This document shows, one piece after another, positions 46,739-58,514 of a stretch of DNA of 64,000 bases. The DNA lies in contig WSUB01000028.1 in assembly GCA_019633425.1 (NCBI GenBank), forward strand, positions 248,001 through 312,000. Direction: 5' to 3'. The notes under the pieces were generated by a model. It was not told the DNA's origin. It saw only the letters and a program-made list of their open reading frames with translations, and made no database searches. How positions within the stretch are numbered: position 1 is the first letter of the stretch; every line of letters starts with the position of its first letter. Source of the stretch: Tulasnella sp. 424. Its lineage: Eukaryota > Basidiomycota > Agaricomycetes > Cantharellales > Tulasnellaceae. The translations under genes were made by a program, and so were the position numbers.

Positions 46739-49259
46739 TCAGAAGCTCGACTGGACTTTTGCCCTCTCGACCAAACTCCCTCTCGCACTCCATTCAAGCT
46801 TAATCCTCTCATCTCTCTCTTCGTTAGCCTCTTTCTGCGCTTCCTCGGAATCCAGCGCGCCCCAGCCTCCCCCACCAGGCGTATTAAGGACCAGCCGGTC
46901 ACCTTTTCCCATCAGAATCGTCGCTTTCCCACCGACGTTGATTATGCGTGGTTTTGGCGTTGACGTTTTTACGTCTTTGTGAATGGAAGGATTCGCTGGG
47001 AGCAAGTCGTCGGCCGCGTCGGGCAAGTCTCCATCCTGTTCGCGGGGGAGCTTGATCCAGATGTTCCTGCCGCGCTCGCCTGGTTGGCCGCCTTCAAGGC
47101 CATATGGCGCGTGTGCTCTCCTCTACGTTCAGGGGCGTTTTGAGAGAGGCGCTCGCAAGTACTGAGTAAGGAATGTTTCCCAGACTTACCTCGCTCAAAA
47201 TGCTAACCCGAATCTCCTCTAGGAACTCCAAATCCCGAATCACACCGCACCCTCCATTCCATTTCCCTTTCCCACCGCTCCCTTCGCGGATGCTAAACTC
47301 GTGCACCAACACTGGATACCTCCGTTCAAGGATTTCCACGTCTCCGATTCGAGTATTGGTGATATGAGTGTGAACGCCCGAAGTCCCGTGCCATCCTGGA
47401 CCAGCACCCGAACCTCCCGCTATAGTCTGCAAGCGCGTGCAGAAACCATCCGTCAGCCGGACAATGCTTCTCTCATTCTCTCATCAGATGTTTCCTGCAC
47501 GCACCTCGTAGTACCCCCAGCCTTCCTTCACAACACCGTCTTTATCCTTCCCACCTTGACCAAACGTCAAATTACTGCGAAAACACCACACACGCTGTCA
47601 ATTTACGCTCTCAAGACGGTTGATGCCATTGCGAACACAGTCACGTACTTGCAGCACCCTTGACTCGCAGCAGCAGCGTTGAACGCCTTCAACACCACGT
47701 CCACGATCCTTTGCGACGTCAAGACGTTTCCTCCACAAACAGCGGCGGTGTGACTTGGGCTAAGGAGCGAGTCTTCAGGGATCTTGACTATCGCATCAAG
47801 TCAGAAAGGTCAGTTCCCCCTTGCCATTCCTTCAGGTTTTAGATAATTGAACAACCAAAACCAAAACTACTCACTCTCGATAGGAACTAAACACCCCGCG
47901 TTCAAAGGAATATCCACGTCCAACATGGCCCTCATGCAGTAAATCACAGCGGAATGGACGACCGAGATGGGCGCGTTGAGGTTGCCACGAAGTTCCGGAC
48001 CGGTACCTTCAAAGTCGATCACGGCGGAACCTTTTTCTTCGTTGATGGAGACTTGGACTTGGATCTATGGGATTCCATCGTAAACGTTATGGAGGACGGG
48101 GAAGTATTGTGATAGGAGGGATTCGTTGGTAGGGAGGAGGGGAGTTGGGAGAAGACGAACCGGTGAGCCATCGTCCAAGTAGTCCCTCGCGCTGAGCTTA
48201 GTTCCTCTTCGCTTAGCCACGTCTTTCAGCAGGTTTCGAACGGACTGTTCTGCGTTGTTTCGAATGTGATACATGTATTCTTGGACGCTTTCGAGGCTAT
48301 ATTCAGTGATGACTGTGGCGGGGTGGGCAGGTGTCAATTTCACTGGCTTCGGGAGGTGGACCTTGGGAACTTACGTGCGTGAATCAAGCCAATCCCTTTA
48401 TGGTTCGCAGCGATTTGCTAACCCGCCACATTTATGTATATCAGTTTATTCGCTTGACATCATCCTCTATTTCAATAACATTGCTACTTACCGCCTTCAA
48501 ATCGCTCTCAACATCCCTAATATTCCTACACCCCGAACATCCAGGATACTTGGCCGGCTTCTCAACCAAATAATCCAACATCCCATCTCGATCGAAAACA
48601 CCTTCTTTCACGATCTTGAAGCTGACGATTTCGGCTCCTTCTTCAAAAATGTTGACAGACGTAGGGGGCATGGAACCTGGCAAGATCCCCCCAATGTCCG
48701 CGTGGTGACCGCGAGAAGCGGTGAAGAAGATGATTTGGTCGGGTTGCGTTTGGGAGAATACGGGTGTTATGATCGTGATGTCTGGGAGGTGGCTGGGAGA
48801 AGGGTGGGGGGTTTAGTTGGTTGGTTGGGACTTTGGGGAAGGAGAGGTGCGGGGACGAACCTGCCTCCCGCTCGAGGTGAGTTGGTCATGATGACATCCC
48901 CGTTCTTCAGGTCTTTACCGAGCAGGTTCATCTGATACTTCACGGCGCTTCATAGAGCCAGTTTTTTCCGTTTCAACCAAAATGGGTCAGCCCCCGCGAA
49001 AAAGCCATCCTCGGAAAGCGACTAATAAGAAGACCCACAAACTCATCGACCCCAAATGAATCGGAATAAACGGAGCGTTCGCTACCAAATCTCCATCGGG
49101 TGCGAACAAGGCGCACGAGTAGTCGAGGCGTTCTTTGATGTTGGTGCTGATGGAGGTCTGCTGGAGTGCCCGGCCCATCGCCTCCGCCACACTCATGAAC
49201 CGATTGGCGAAGAGCGTGAGGAGGATGGGATCCGGTGTTCCTTTGGTTGGTGCCGACAT
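46739..49259 (-). CDS. 5-oxoprolinase, HyuB-type half (hydantoinase B/oxoprolinase domain)
   Basis: About ten exons on the minus strand; every junction I followed restores the family sequence. Start [14 protein letters not shown] at 49259. Family motifs in order: [46 protein letters not shown] (across the first intron), [20 protein letters not shown] (read in parts), [122 protein letters not shown] and the C-terminal [10 protein letters not shown]. Oxoprolinase hydrolyses 5-oxoproline to glutamate with ATP in the gamma-glutamyl cycle. In most eukaryotes this domain is the C-terminal half of one polypeptide; here it is a separate, divergently transcribed gene next to its partner. Confidence 0.9.
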
Positions 49260-49583
49260 GGTGTGGCCCCTGGTCGTCCTTCAATGCAGAGCTTGGTAGT
49301 TCGAGAGTGGAAGGCTTCCGGGTGAGTGTTCAAGGTGCTCGCGGGCCGTGGTGTGCAAGTGATACCCTCGCCGGTGACTTTGACGCGCAAAAAGGGGGAC
49401 CCCGTCGGCTCGATGACGAAACCACTACGACGTCGGTTCCCACCCTTTGATTGATAAGATTTGCGTTGCACTTCCTCCACTTGCACGCGATTCTTGTTCG
49501 ATCGAACGCTTTCGCTGACTCTGTCATTCCATCTTCTGCTTGACGGCCCTGCTTAGGTTGACCTTTGCGCTAAAGTAGGAACG
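49260..49583. promoter_or_regulatory. Shared divergent promoter region of the oxoprolinase halves
   Basis: 324 bases separate the start codons of HyuB (-) and HyuA (+). No other gene fits, so both promoters must lie here or in the early exons. Co-regulation of the two halves is inferred from the arrangement only; no specific binding site was identified. Confidence 0.55.
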
Positions 49584-52500
49584 ATGCCAGACGTACCGAA
49601 CCGGTCGATCCGCATTTGTGCTGATAGAGGGGGGACGTTCTGTGATGTTCATGCGTAAGAACCCTATCTTACCTTATATATAGGCGGCCCGCGCCTGCAG
49701 TCTGATACTAAATCTCTATTTTCCCGCTGAAGGTCCTACCCGGATCCAGATAACGTAGACGGAGAGCGGAAGGAGTTGGTCGTTAAATTGCGTACGTTCG
49801 CGGAACTTTTCTCCTCTTTTGAATTGACGCCGTACTGGAATTGAATTTTTGTCCCCGCTTTTTCATTCATTTTAAAAGTATCCCAGGACCCAGAGAACTA
49901 CAAAGATGCTCCAACGGAAGGTATACGGAGGGTCCTTGAAATCGTGACGGGTCAGAAGATTCCGCGCGGAGAAAGACTCAATGTCGACAAGATAGGTGAG
50001 GATGGCACGAGCGACTCGGAAGCAAATGCTGTGCTGAGGACCCGTGCTTACGATACCCCTTTGAAGATTACATTCGCTTGAGTACAACTGTGGCCACAAA
50101 TGCGTTGCTCGAGCGAAAGGGCCAGAAGCACGCGTTGGTTATCACGAAAGGTTTCAAGGTGAAAAGCGTCCTGGATCACTTATTGTGACAATGCTGACTT
50201 GGTTTGTTTACCTTTCGGCCGTTATCTCTGACCTGACCGCAGGACCTGCTCTTGATTGGAAACCAAACTCGTCCCAAAATCTTCGACCTGAACATCCGAC
50301 GAGCAGCACCCTTGTATTCGAGCGTCTTGGAGGTCGAGGAGCGAGTTACTTTGGTCGGATATACTTCGGACCCTCAAGCTGCTGAACATGCCGTCCAATT
50401 CAACGATGATGGGAAGGTTACGAGGGGATATCGAGGTCCTGGATGGGATCAGAATGTACACGGGGAGGAAGGAGAGCCAGAGATCGTGCAGGGTTTGTCC
50501 GGTGAAGCGGTTCAGATTTTGCGTCGACCTGGTGAGAGTTGATGATCTCTGCTCATTCCGGACATGAACGACTGATACCTGTTTCGTGTCCAGGCGAAAA
50601 CACGCTCAAGTCAGACCTCGGGAAGCTCCGTGAGGCAGGCTACACAAGCATAGCAGTGGTCCTAGCCCATTCGTACACTTACCCGGACCACGAATTGTTC
50701 ATCGGCAAGGTCGCAAAGTCCCTCGGATTCACTCATATTTCACTATCGTCCCAGCTCTTGCCCATGATCAAGATGGTTCCACGAGGCGTTTCTTCCACCG
50801 CAGACGCCTACCTCACCCCGATTCTGTACGAGTATCTCGATGGGTTCTTCGATGGGTTCGACGAACAGCTCCGCTCAGGGGGTATTGACACACCTCGAGT
50901 GGAGTTCATGGCCAGTGATGGAGGGCTGTTGGACTTGGACAACTTTTCGGGGCTGAAGAGCATCCTTAGTGGGCCAGCAGGAGGAGTCGTGGGGTATGCG
51001 TTGACGAGTTGGGATGGAAAGGAGAAGTTCCCTATCATTGGGTACGTGGCTATGAAGCTCTACGTCCAAACGAGAGGTGAAACGAGTGACTTCCACGTAG
51101 GTTGGACGTTGGAGGAACCTCAACGGACGTTTCTCGATACGATGGGCGGTATGAAACGGTGTACGAGACCACAACTGCTGGGGTGACGATTCAAAGCCCG
51201 CAATTGGACATCAACACAGTCGCTGCTGGCGGTGGATCTTGCCTCACGTTCCGGAATGGTCTTTTCTTAGCTGGACCGGAGAGTGCCGGTGCTGAACCAG
51301 GTCCAGGTAAGTTGCAAGATTCAAAACACGTTCGGCCGACGGTTTTTCTGAAATTAATTTGCATTCCGAAGCTTGCTATAGGTTCGTACAGCCCATGAAT
51401 GTTATGATGATTCTGGTCTTCGAAGTCTGATCGACGTGGCAGGAAGGGCGGCCCATTGGCTGTGACAGACGCCAACCTCATGCTCGGGCGACTGATACCA
51501 GATTACTTTCCGAAGATATTCGGCAAGACTGCTGATCAACCTCTTGACATCGAAGCGTCCAAGGTTGGCTTCGAGAAGGTGGCCAAGGAAATTAACGAAG
51601 CCTTCAAGTCCAACTTGTCATTGGATGAAGTTGTTTATGGGTAACGGAAGATTTCTTGGATCGAAGCGAAATGTGTGCCAAAACTGAGGATCGCCTTGCT
51701 TTCAGGTTCATCAAAGTCGCGAACGAAACCATGGCTAGACCCATTCGGACCTTGACAGAAGCACGAGGGTTCGAGACCGCGAAGCATATGTGCGTTTCTA
51801 TTTGCTTGTGCGGTGCAAGAGGGTGCTTGCTGATCACGACTCCAATTCAGTCTGGCGAGTTTTGGTGGAGCTGGCGGCCAGCACGCATGCGAGATTGCCA
51901 AGCAGTTAAACATTAAGAAGATCTTGATACACCGCTACTCTTCCATTCTATCGGCGTATGGACTTGCACTGGCGGATCGGTACGCGGAACGGATTTTGCC
52001 GATCATTTTGTCAACCTCAGAAGCTGATGTCCTTTGACCCTTTGTCGCCCTATTTTAAGCGCGGTGGAGCAGCAAGAACCCTCGGCGGAGATCTTTTCAG
52101 AGTCTAGTTTCCCTCGACTTCTCAACCGACTGAATAATCTGACCAACTCCGTCAAGGCGGCCCTCGAGAAGCAAGGATTCAATGGCAGCCGTGTCATGTT
52201 CGAACGTTACTTAAACATGAGATGGGAGGGAACGGATACCGCTATGATGGCTCTCGGAAGCAGCCCAAGAGGGGATGAGGACGTACCAAAGGAAGATTTC
52301 GAAGATGCCTTTAAGAAGGCCTACAAACACGAGTTCGGGTTCCTGCTCGAGGGTAAACGTATTATTGTTGATGATATCAAGGTGCGCAATCGGGGGATTT
52401 TAACTGTCAATCCGATTGCTGTTCTGACAAGTGGGTTCTCTGGGTTTTATTTTTGAAATCAGGTGCGGGGTATAGGGAAAACGTTTGACTCGCTTGGACC

Positions 52501-52765
52501 GAGTGTATTCCAAGAACTCGCGGAGCTTAAAACGAACAAGATCGATCACGGCACGACAAAGAAGAAAGAGACTACGACCAGTGTTTACTTTGAATCTGTG
52601 GGGAGAGTCGACGATACGCCAGTTTACAAGTTGCCAGATCTGGACGTCGGAGACGTCTTGCGTGGGCCAGCAATGATCTTGGATGACACCCAGACGATTG
52701 TAGTGGTTCCAGATGCGGAGGTCACCGTGACCCGCAATCACCTGTATATCGTACTGCATGACTAA
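49584..52765 (+). CDS. 5-oxoprolinase, HyuA-type half (hydantoinase A/oxoprolinase domain)
   Basis: About eleven exons. The start [20 protein letters not shown] at 49584 gives the phosphate-binding N-terminus of the family. Further motifs: [169 protein letters not shown] and [16 protein letters not shown]. The protein ends after [13 protein letters not shown] at TAA 52763-52765, just where single-chain oxoprolinases run into the HyuB half. The splice path between AGAEPGP and RKGGP (51311-51440) is unclear: no pair of canonical sites I tried restores both frame and the usual CYRKGG. It is either functional with a micro-exon or damaged here. Confidence 0.85.
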
Positions 52766-53866
52766 TTACCCACCAAACAAAATGTATTCTAGTGCAGTCC
52801 CCCAGTCAAAGGGGCCTGCTGTTGTTGTAAGTCGCAGTGGCATGGTCTCACGTGACGTTACTCTCAACCCCGCCTCTCCCTGAGACTGTGATCACGGCTG
52901 TCCACCTTTCCGTCCACTCCGCGACGACATCCTAAGCTCCTCTCCGTTATCATCAACGTTCCCTAGATTCGCGTTTCCTCTTCCTCTTCATTTTCCGACA
53001 TGTTATGTACTCGGTGAGGACTCCAAAATCACCAAACTCATCGACCTGCAAACGTGTCACTGTTCGAATGGTCTATTACACCACAATCTTACTACGCGTC
53101 GAAGCTAAAAATCGATGTTGGCAATCGAGCCATCGAATCAGATCCTTGGTATTTCCAAATGCGTGCGTTCCCGATTTCATTGACGACTCCGCAATAGCCC
53201 GCTGCCAATCATGGAAGTGCGCACAGCAAAAATTGCGTTGGATGTTTTGTCCTCGTCCACGTTCCTCTCGCCCAAGCGGTTTGGGGCTGGCTCCTAGTCG
53301 AGTGGAATCGGTAGAACTTACATGCCTTTGGAGACTGGGGTACGGGTGAACTATAGGGACGCATCACGCTCAGCTTGGGCCTTGAATGCAGTTCCAACCC
53401 TCAACGATTATCCAACGTAACTGCCCAGACGGCATATTTGGCTCTAGTGTCCCTTTCGAGCCCGATACTCGGAATTCAGCATCCGGAGCCCCGCCGCAGT
53501 TGTGGGCATCTCCTGCCTGATCCGTATCGATGGCACTAGCGCGAACCTTGGTTGTCGATGACGCCAATAACCAATGCCAGTGAGCAAAGAGAACCCTGTG
53601 AGTGTGATAGAACCCTCTGGCCCTCCAATCATGTTCTCCGATCGCTCTCCGGTCCGCTGCCAGATCTTCGTATGCTGGAGTGTTTTGCGGGGTCTTCTTC
53701 GCTATCTTTTTCGCGTCCCGCGTCCGGGTCCTGAAGAATCCGGAGCACCGCGGCCTCAAGCGCCTCGACGAACCAAAGCGAACCAAGCGCATTCAATCTG
53801 CGATTTGAAAAGCGAGATAGACAGCGCATTCAGACTCCGGATGTCAAACCCGAAGGCGGGATAAAG
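52766..53866. other. Intergenic, no gene supported
   Basis: 1.1 kb. Open frames on both strands (for example 53370-53792 -, 53574-53864 +) overlap each other and lack motifs. The region just before 53867 is the likely promoter of the membrane-protein gene. Confidence 0.45.
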
Positions 53867-56025
53867 ATGGCAGTACATTTTGACCCAGCAATCCCGTCTC
53901 TCACCCTCCAACGTGTCCTCCACCGCGCCATTCGTGCTCGATCGGCTCTCATTAGACAACATCCCCTCCCCCTACTCACTTCGTTCTGTTGGCTGGTGAC
54001 TAGTAGTCAAGCATACATGGACCGTACTGCAAGCCGTCGCCATCGCTCAAGGCGACCAGGGATTCAGGCACCCACTCCAAACTCCCACCATGCAAAGGCT
54101 CCGACGACTACATTTACCCGATACCAAAACGTGCTCCCCCTTCAACCACCACCCACCCCTCAGGCGGACTACCACCAAAGCTCTGCTCCACAGCCTGCGA
54201 GCAATTTCAAGCGAAAGTCCAACGCGTCAACACGGTCTAGATACCTCGTCGACAGTACGATGGCTGCATCATCATCGACAACCCCCGGAGTACCATCAAC
54301 ATCACCTCGGGAGCGCTTGCACCGGCGACAACGCTCTCATCCATTCATAAACCTTACATTTACCGCCCTCCACGAACCTACCAGTCTCTCGTCTGTCGAG
54401 AATGGTCTTCAGCATCAGCCGCTTCCCCGTCCTGCGAGGGGCGGCGCCACAGGGTCTCCCTCCACTACCGGATTTGGCTCATCCGCTCTGGTCACGGGGT
54501 ACAACAACGACGCACCGAGTCAAGGACGCGAGGCAAACCGAACCACAAGCCCCGGGAGTCTATCTAATTTCCCAGCAATTTCTTCCTCTGCAAAACGTTC
54601 AGCACGATCTCTCCCTTCGAGCCCGGGCCCAACTCGACGACCCTCCCTCTCCCAACACCCTTCTTCGTACGATGGTTTCGACCCTAGGAAAGAATACTTC
54701 TTCACTCCTTCTTCGACACCAGTCGTTCTCCCGCCAACTTCCCCTTCCGATCCGATGACCCCTCGCATGCGGAAACGGTCGACCGGTGCGAAGAGCGCAC
54801 CCACCACACCGGTGTCCAGTTTAACTCCCGCAGGGAGCAGAATAGACTTGGCCGCTTATGCCGAGAAAGCGCAACTTGCACGGTCTGGAAGCGTCGGACA
54901 AGCCATGCACGCGTTGAGGAACCAGCAATGGGCTGGCCAGCCGAACCGGACGGGAGTCGAGTTCCCTGCTGGAGGGCACTTCTTCGCCTCTAGACCCCAA
55001 TTCAACAGCTCAGGAGCTCGCTATATGAGCCCTGATGAGGATTCTCAGGATGAGGCGGAAGGCGTTTCATTTTCGGGGAAGAAGGGGTCCAATGTTTCAG
55101 CGAGATCGCGTTCCAATACCGCCGATGGTGCTTTAGACCTCACGGTTGATGCCAGTCCCACCTTGAGCCGCCGACAGTCGGAAGCAACTCTACGGGCACA
55201 CTCCGTCCAGGTACTTTTTTTTTCGGCTCCCTTCCGCTCATCAGGCAAAATATTGATCACGATTCTGTCATAGACGACTCCTCCACTCGACCAAGTCATC
55301 GACACCGTTCCGCTGCCAGCAACCACTTCCACAGATAGTGAGATTGATCAAAAGACAATATCCATCCTTTACGCTTTAAGATACTTGGCCGCGTTCCCCG
55401 TCGCGCAAACCGCAGCTTCTAACTTCCGGCTGGCGTTCCTCGCAAACTCCTCTACCACCCAGACGCAACATGGTCTTATCTGTCTTTGGGTATGTCATTC
55501 CTGTTTTCCTTTGGATTCCACCGCTCTGATCATATCCTCATTTTCCTATAGGCAATTGTCACTGCTGTCGCACTTGTCAACCTCACGACCGACCTCCTGC
55601 GTCGGTGGCTCTACAACTGCCGATACCCTCCCTTCCCTCATATATTAATCCGCCTCCTTGCACTTCAATTAGGGATCATATTCCCTTCAATCCATTTTGG
55701 CCTTAGTATCCTCAACACCAAACCGGCAGATGGTGCTTCCAAACAAGCCGTGATTGCTTGGTGTTTCTTGGCTACCGCCGCTACGTTGATAGGAGAGGCC
55801 ATTCGACCGTGGACGCATGTCACGGCTCCTGCGTCCGCTTTGGAACACAAGAACCCCCTTGCTGAAAAGTATACGGAATCCGGTCTTCCAATAGACGAGC
55901 AACCGCAATTGTTCACGAGTCCGTCTCACTTCCACTCCACCCGCCTACGACATACTGTGGGAGGTCCACTATTTCCCGCCATATTTGCTTATTTCGTTAC
56001 GTCTTGGGCTTTATTGTTGAACTGA
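53867..56025 (+). CDS. Multi-pass membrane protein with long disordered N-terminus, unknown family
   Basis: Three exons: 53867-55210, 55274-55489 and 55552-56025. Introns of 63 and 62 nt have canonical ends and phase 0, giving up to 677 residues. The first exon encodes a Ser/Pro/Thr/Arg-rich, probably disordered region (for example RHRSRRPGIQAPTP, SSSAKRSARSLPSSPGP). The C-terminal part has hydrophobic segments suggesting three or four membrane passes: ILYALRYLAAFPVAQTAAS, LICLWAIVTAVALVNLTTDLL, ILIRLLALQLGIIFPSIHFG, VIAWCFLATAATLIGEAI and LFPAIFAYFVTSWALLLN. The true start may be a later Met, such as the one near 54018. I do not recognise the family; the layout (soluble N-terminus, short hydrophobic C-terminus) would fit an ER or nuclear-envelope protein, but that is a guess. 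Confidence 0.75.
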
Positions 56026-56501
56026 GTCTTCCAAATCTGGTATGTAGCGCAGACCTTCCTATTATATGCTGTAGCCTTGTATAACATCGGACAGACTCCG
56101 ACGGTCCCTCGGAAGTCGGAACATAACATTGTCTCAAGAAGACTATGAACATGGGCAGGTTTTTTCGTAACTTCATGTACTATCGATAAGAGCAGAATAC
56201 ATTGCTGCTTGTATGTTTAAATAACAAAAGAAGCCCAACCTATTGTATTGAAGAGCTGGGGTATTTACACTCCCGCCGTGCCGGCGTTCCCTGCTTAATG
56301 GTATGAAGAATTTTCACGAGTCTCTGGGAGATCGTAACATAACAACGTCTCGGTAAAGCGATGGGATCACACGATCTGTTCGAGCTCGATCGCTGTATGG
56401 AATATACACTAGAGCAAAGTACACATTTGCTGGGAGAGAGATGTCCAGTGGTATTACGTGCTTAGTGCCTCCTATCAATACGACCTGAATCATCACCGAA
56501 G
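56026..56501. other. 3' spacer of F-box copy A
   Basis: The right part (from about 56340) matches the spacers downstream of the other F-box copies (58380-58514, 60230-60362, 62380-62498). No gene recognised. Confidence 0.5.
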
Positions 56502-57966
56502 TCATCCTTGCTGCAGCGAAGCATCAAGAATACGGTCTTTGATATCTTCCGGCTGTGACCACCTCCCACGCGGATTGGTACTCAGCGGTTGACTCCACAG
56601 AACTGAGCGTAGCTCTTCACGGTCTAGTATTAGGTTTGCGACCGTCTCCACCGGGACCTTGCGAAGTTTCAAATATAGTTCCTGAAGCTTTGGAAGCCTT
56701 TTGCTCCCCGATTCCGTTGGTTTTGCGAGGAAGTCCAAGATTGGAGGCACTGGCTCAGGCGCTTCGATATTGAGATTCACAGCCATAGGCAGGGGCTGGC
56801 AGAGCTCAGCCTCCCGGAGGAGATCGATGAGCATTGTTTGAGCGAATGGGTTGGAGGTGACGTGGACGTTTATACGTGGCGAAACGCTTGGCTTGGTAGT
56901 GATAGAAAACATCGTGGGGTACAGGCTGATGTCAACCGCCGCTGGGAGTCGGAGAATCTCGATGAGTGCCGCCCAGGCATCGCGAGGATATTCAGAGATC
57001 GGTTGTCCCGGTGAATAGCATTCGATGGATGTGGAAGTGCAATTCGGTATCCGGATGAGTCCGAGTAAGAAGTATGAAGGGGAATCGAATACGAGTGATC
57101 GAAGTGACGGCAGCGTGACCGGATCCAGATTGGACCAAGTGCTGCTGTGTCTGAGAGCCACAGCCCATTTCACGAAAAGCACTTCGAGCGAGGGTGATGA
57201 TTTCAGCGCTTGTAGGAAGCCGTCCGGCTCGATAGGAAGGTGGAGATAGCGGCCCAGAAACCCATCTAGAACCAGCTCTCGCAGACCTCGGAAGATGTTG
57301 GAGTGCCAGAGAGCCAAGGTCCCATAGAGTCGTACGGTGTTGAGTCTTGGTATTACGCCTTGAAATAATTCGGCTGGGAGGTTTCGGGTTGGCAAGCGGT
57401 GCAGGACCAACTCCTGGAGCTGCGGCGCCGGCCTCGTCAAATTATCCCAAGCGCCGGGAGAAGACGAGGAGAAGACGAGGGATTGCCATCTATCCGAATG
57501 TGGGACAAGTAGCTCCATGAACCTGTCGTCTGTGCGGCATTCCACGTGAAGAGGTGCATTCTGCGACTTCTCGAGCCACCGGGTATAGCGTGCGGGGGTG
57601 GCTTGAGACGTGATGTGAGTCCAGAAGATCGGGCATTGGTCGATGNNNNNNNNNNNNNNNNNNNNNNNNNNNNNNNNNNNNNNNNNNNNNNNNNNNNNNN
57701 NNNNNNNNNNNNNNNNNNNNNNNNNNNNNNNNNNNNNNNNNCGACTTCTCGAGCCACCGGGTATAGCGTGCGGGGGTGGCTTGAGACGTGATGTGAGTCC
57801 AGAAGATCGGGCATTGGTCGATGCATCTGGCCCAATAGGTGTTCACAAGGCGTAACTCTTCCACTCGGCGCATGATAACAAGCGGGCCATGATCCACTTG
57901 CAGAGAGAGCTGGACAATCTCGATGAGGGTCTCGATTGGTATGCGATCAAAAGGGGAACTGGACAC
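56502..57966 (-). pseudogene. F-box protein family, copy A (start codon lost, contains assembly gap)
   Basis: The reading frame matches copy B: an F-box-like N-terminus (SPFDRIPIETLIEIVQLSL, VDHGPLVIMRRVEELRLV, YWARCIDQCPIFWTHI) followed by a leucine-rich region (LQELVLHRLPTRN, LPKLQELYLKLRKVP). At the position of the start codon in copy C the sequence is GGG (plus 57982-57984), and no in-frame ATG exists just upstream, so the F-box part could be made only from a non-ATG start. A run of 96 N at 57646-57741 sits inside the gene between identical 82 bp flanks. If that duplication is collapsed the frame is continuous. F-box proteins act as substrate receptors of SCF ubiquitin ligases. Confidence 0.75.
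57564..57823. other. Assembly gap (96 N) with identical 82 bp flanks
   Basis: Bases 57564-57645 and 57742-57823 are identical and surround 96 unknown bases at 57646-57741. This is what a scaffolder produces when two overlapping contig ends are not merged. Confidence 0.9.
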
Positions 57967-57984
57967 CTTGGGATTGGGTTCCCC

Positions 57985-58514
57985 GGCTGGTCTGAATTTA
58001 GCCGTTTGCTCGTAGTGAGCATGCAGTGGACGCTTTAATCGGGTTAGAATCGTCGAACCTGTTATCCATTATCAAGGGTGGTAGATGAGATAATCCAAGC
58101 GTTTGTGCACCAGTCTAATGGAGGCTGATAAGTGCATTCCCCAATGCGCAGCCACGGGATAATCTTACACTTAACTGTTCAGGATAGTAGAATTGCTATA
58201 TACAGGAGGGGCCTGGTCGGTTGGCGTCTTGTGGGGATTGTGGGGTGGAGAAACAGGTGATGGTTGAAAGGTGATGGTCTTTATCGTGAGGGCACGTCCA
58301 CGTGTGGTGGAACAAGTCAGCTGTTTGCAGTAGAGTTGGCACAAACAGTAAACATGACGACAAAACGATGGATTGGCACAACCTGTTCGAGCTTTATCGC
58401 TGTAAGGTATATGCACTAGAGCAAAGTACACGTTTGCTGGGGGAGAGATGTTCAGTGGTATTAATATTGCGCCCTAAGTGCCTCTTATCAATATGACCCG
58501 AGTCATCACCTGCA
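57985..58514. repeat. Spacer between F-box copies A and B
   Basis: Highly similar to 59826-60362, and less so to 61913-62498. Contains conserved blocks such as GCAGCCACGGGATAATCTTA and CAGGAGGGGCCTGGTCGGTT. Part of the tandemly duplicated unit; no gene of its own is recognised. Confidence 0.7.

Noticed and set aside
53370..53792. 140-codon ORF on the minus strand upstream of the membrane-protein gene
   Set aside because: Three overlapping frames on two strands are open here and none has a recognisable motif.
57564..57823. 82 bp direct repeat considered as a true tandem duplication in F-box copy A
   Set aside because: It brackets a run of N and is absent from the three sister copies, which is the pattern of an unmerged contig overlap.
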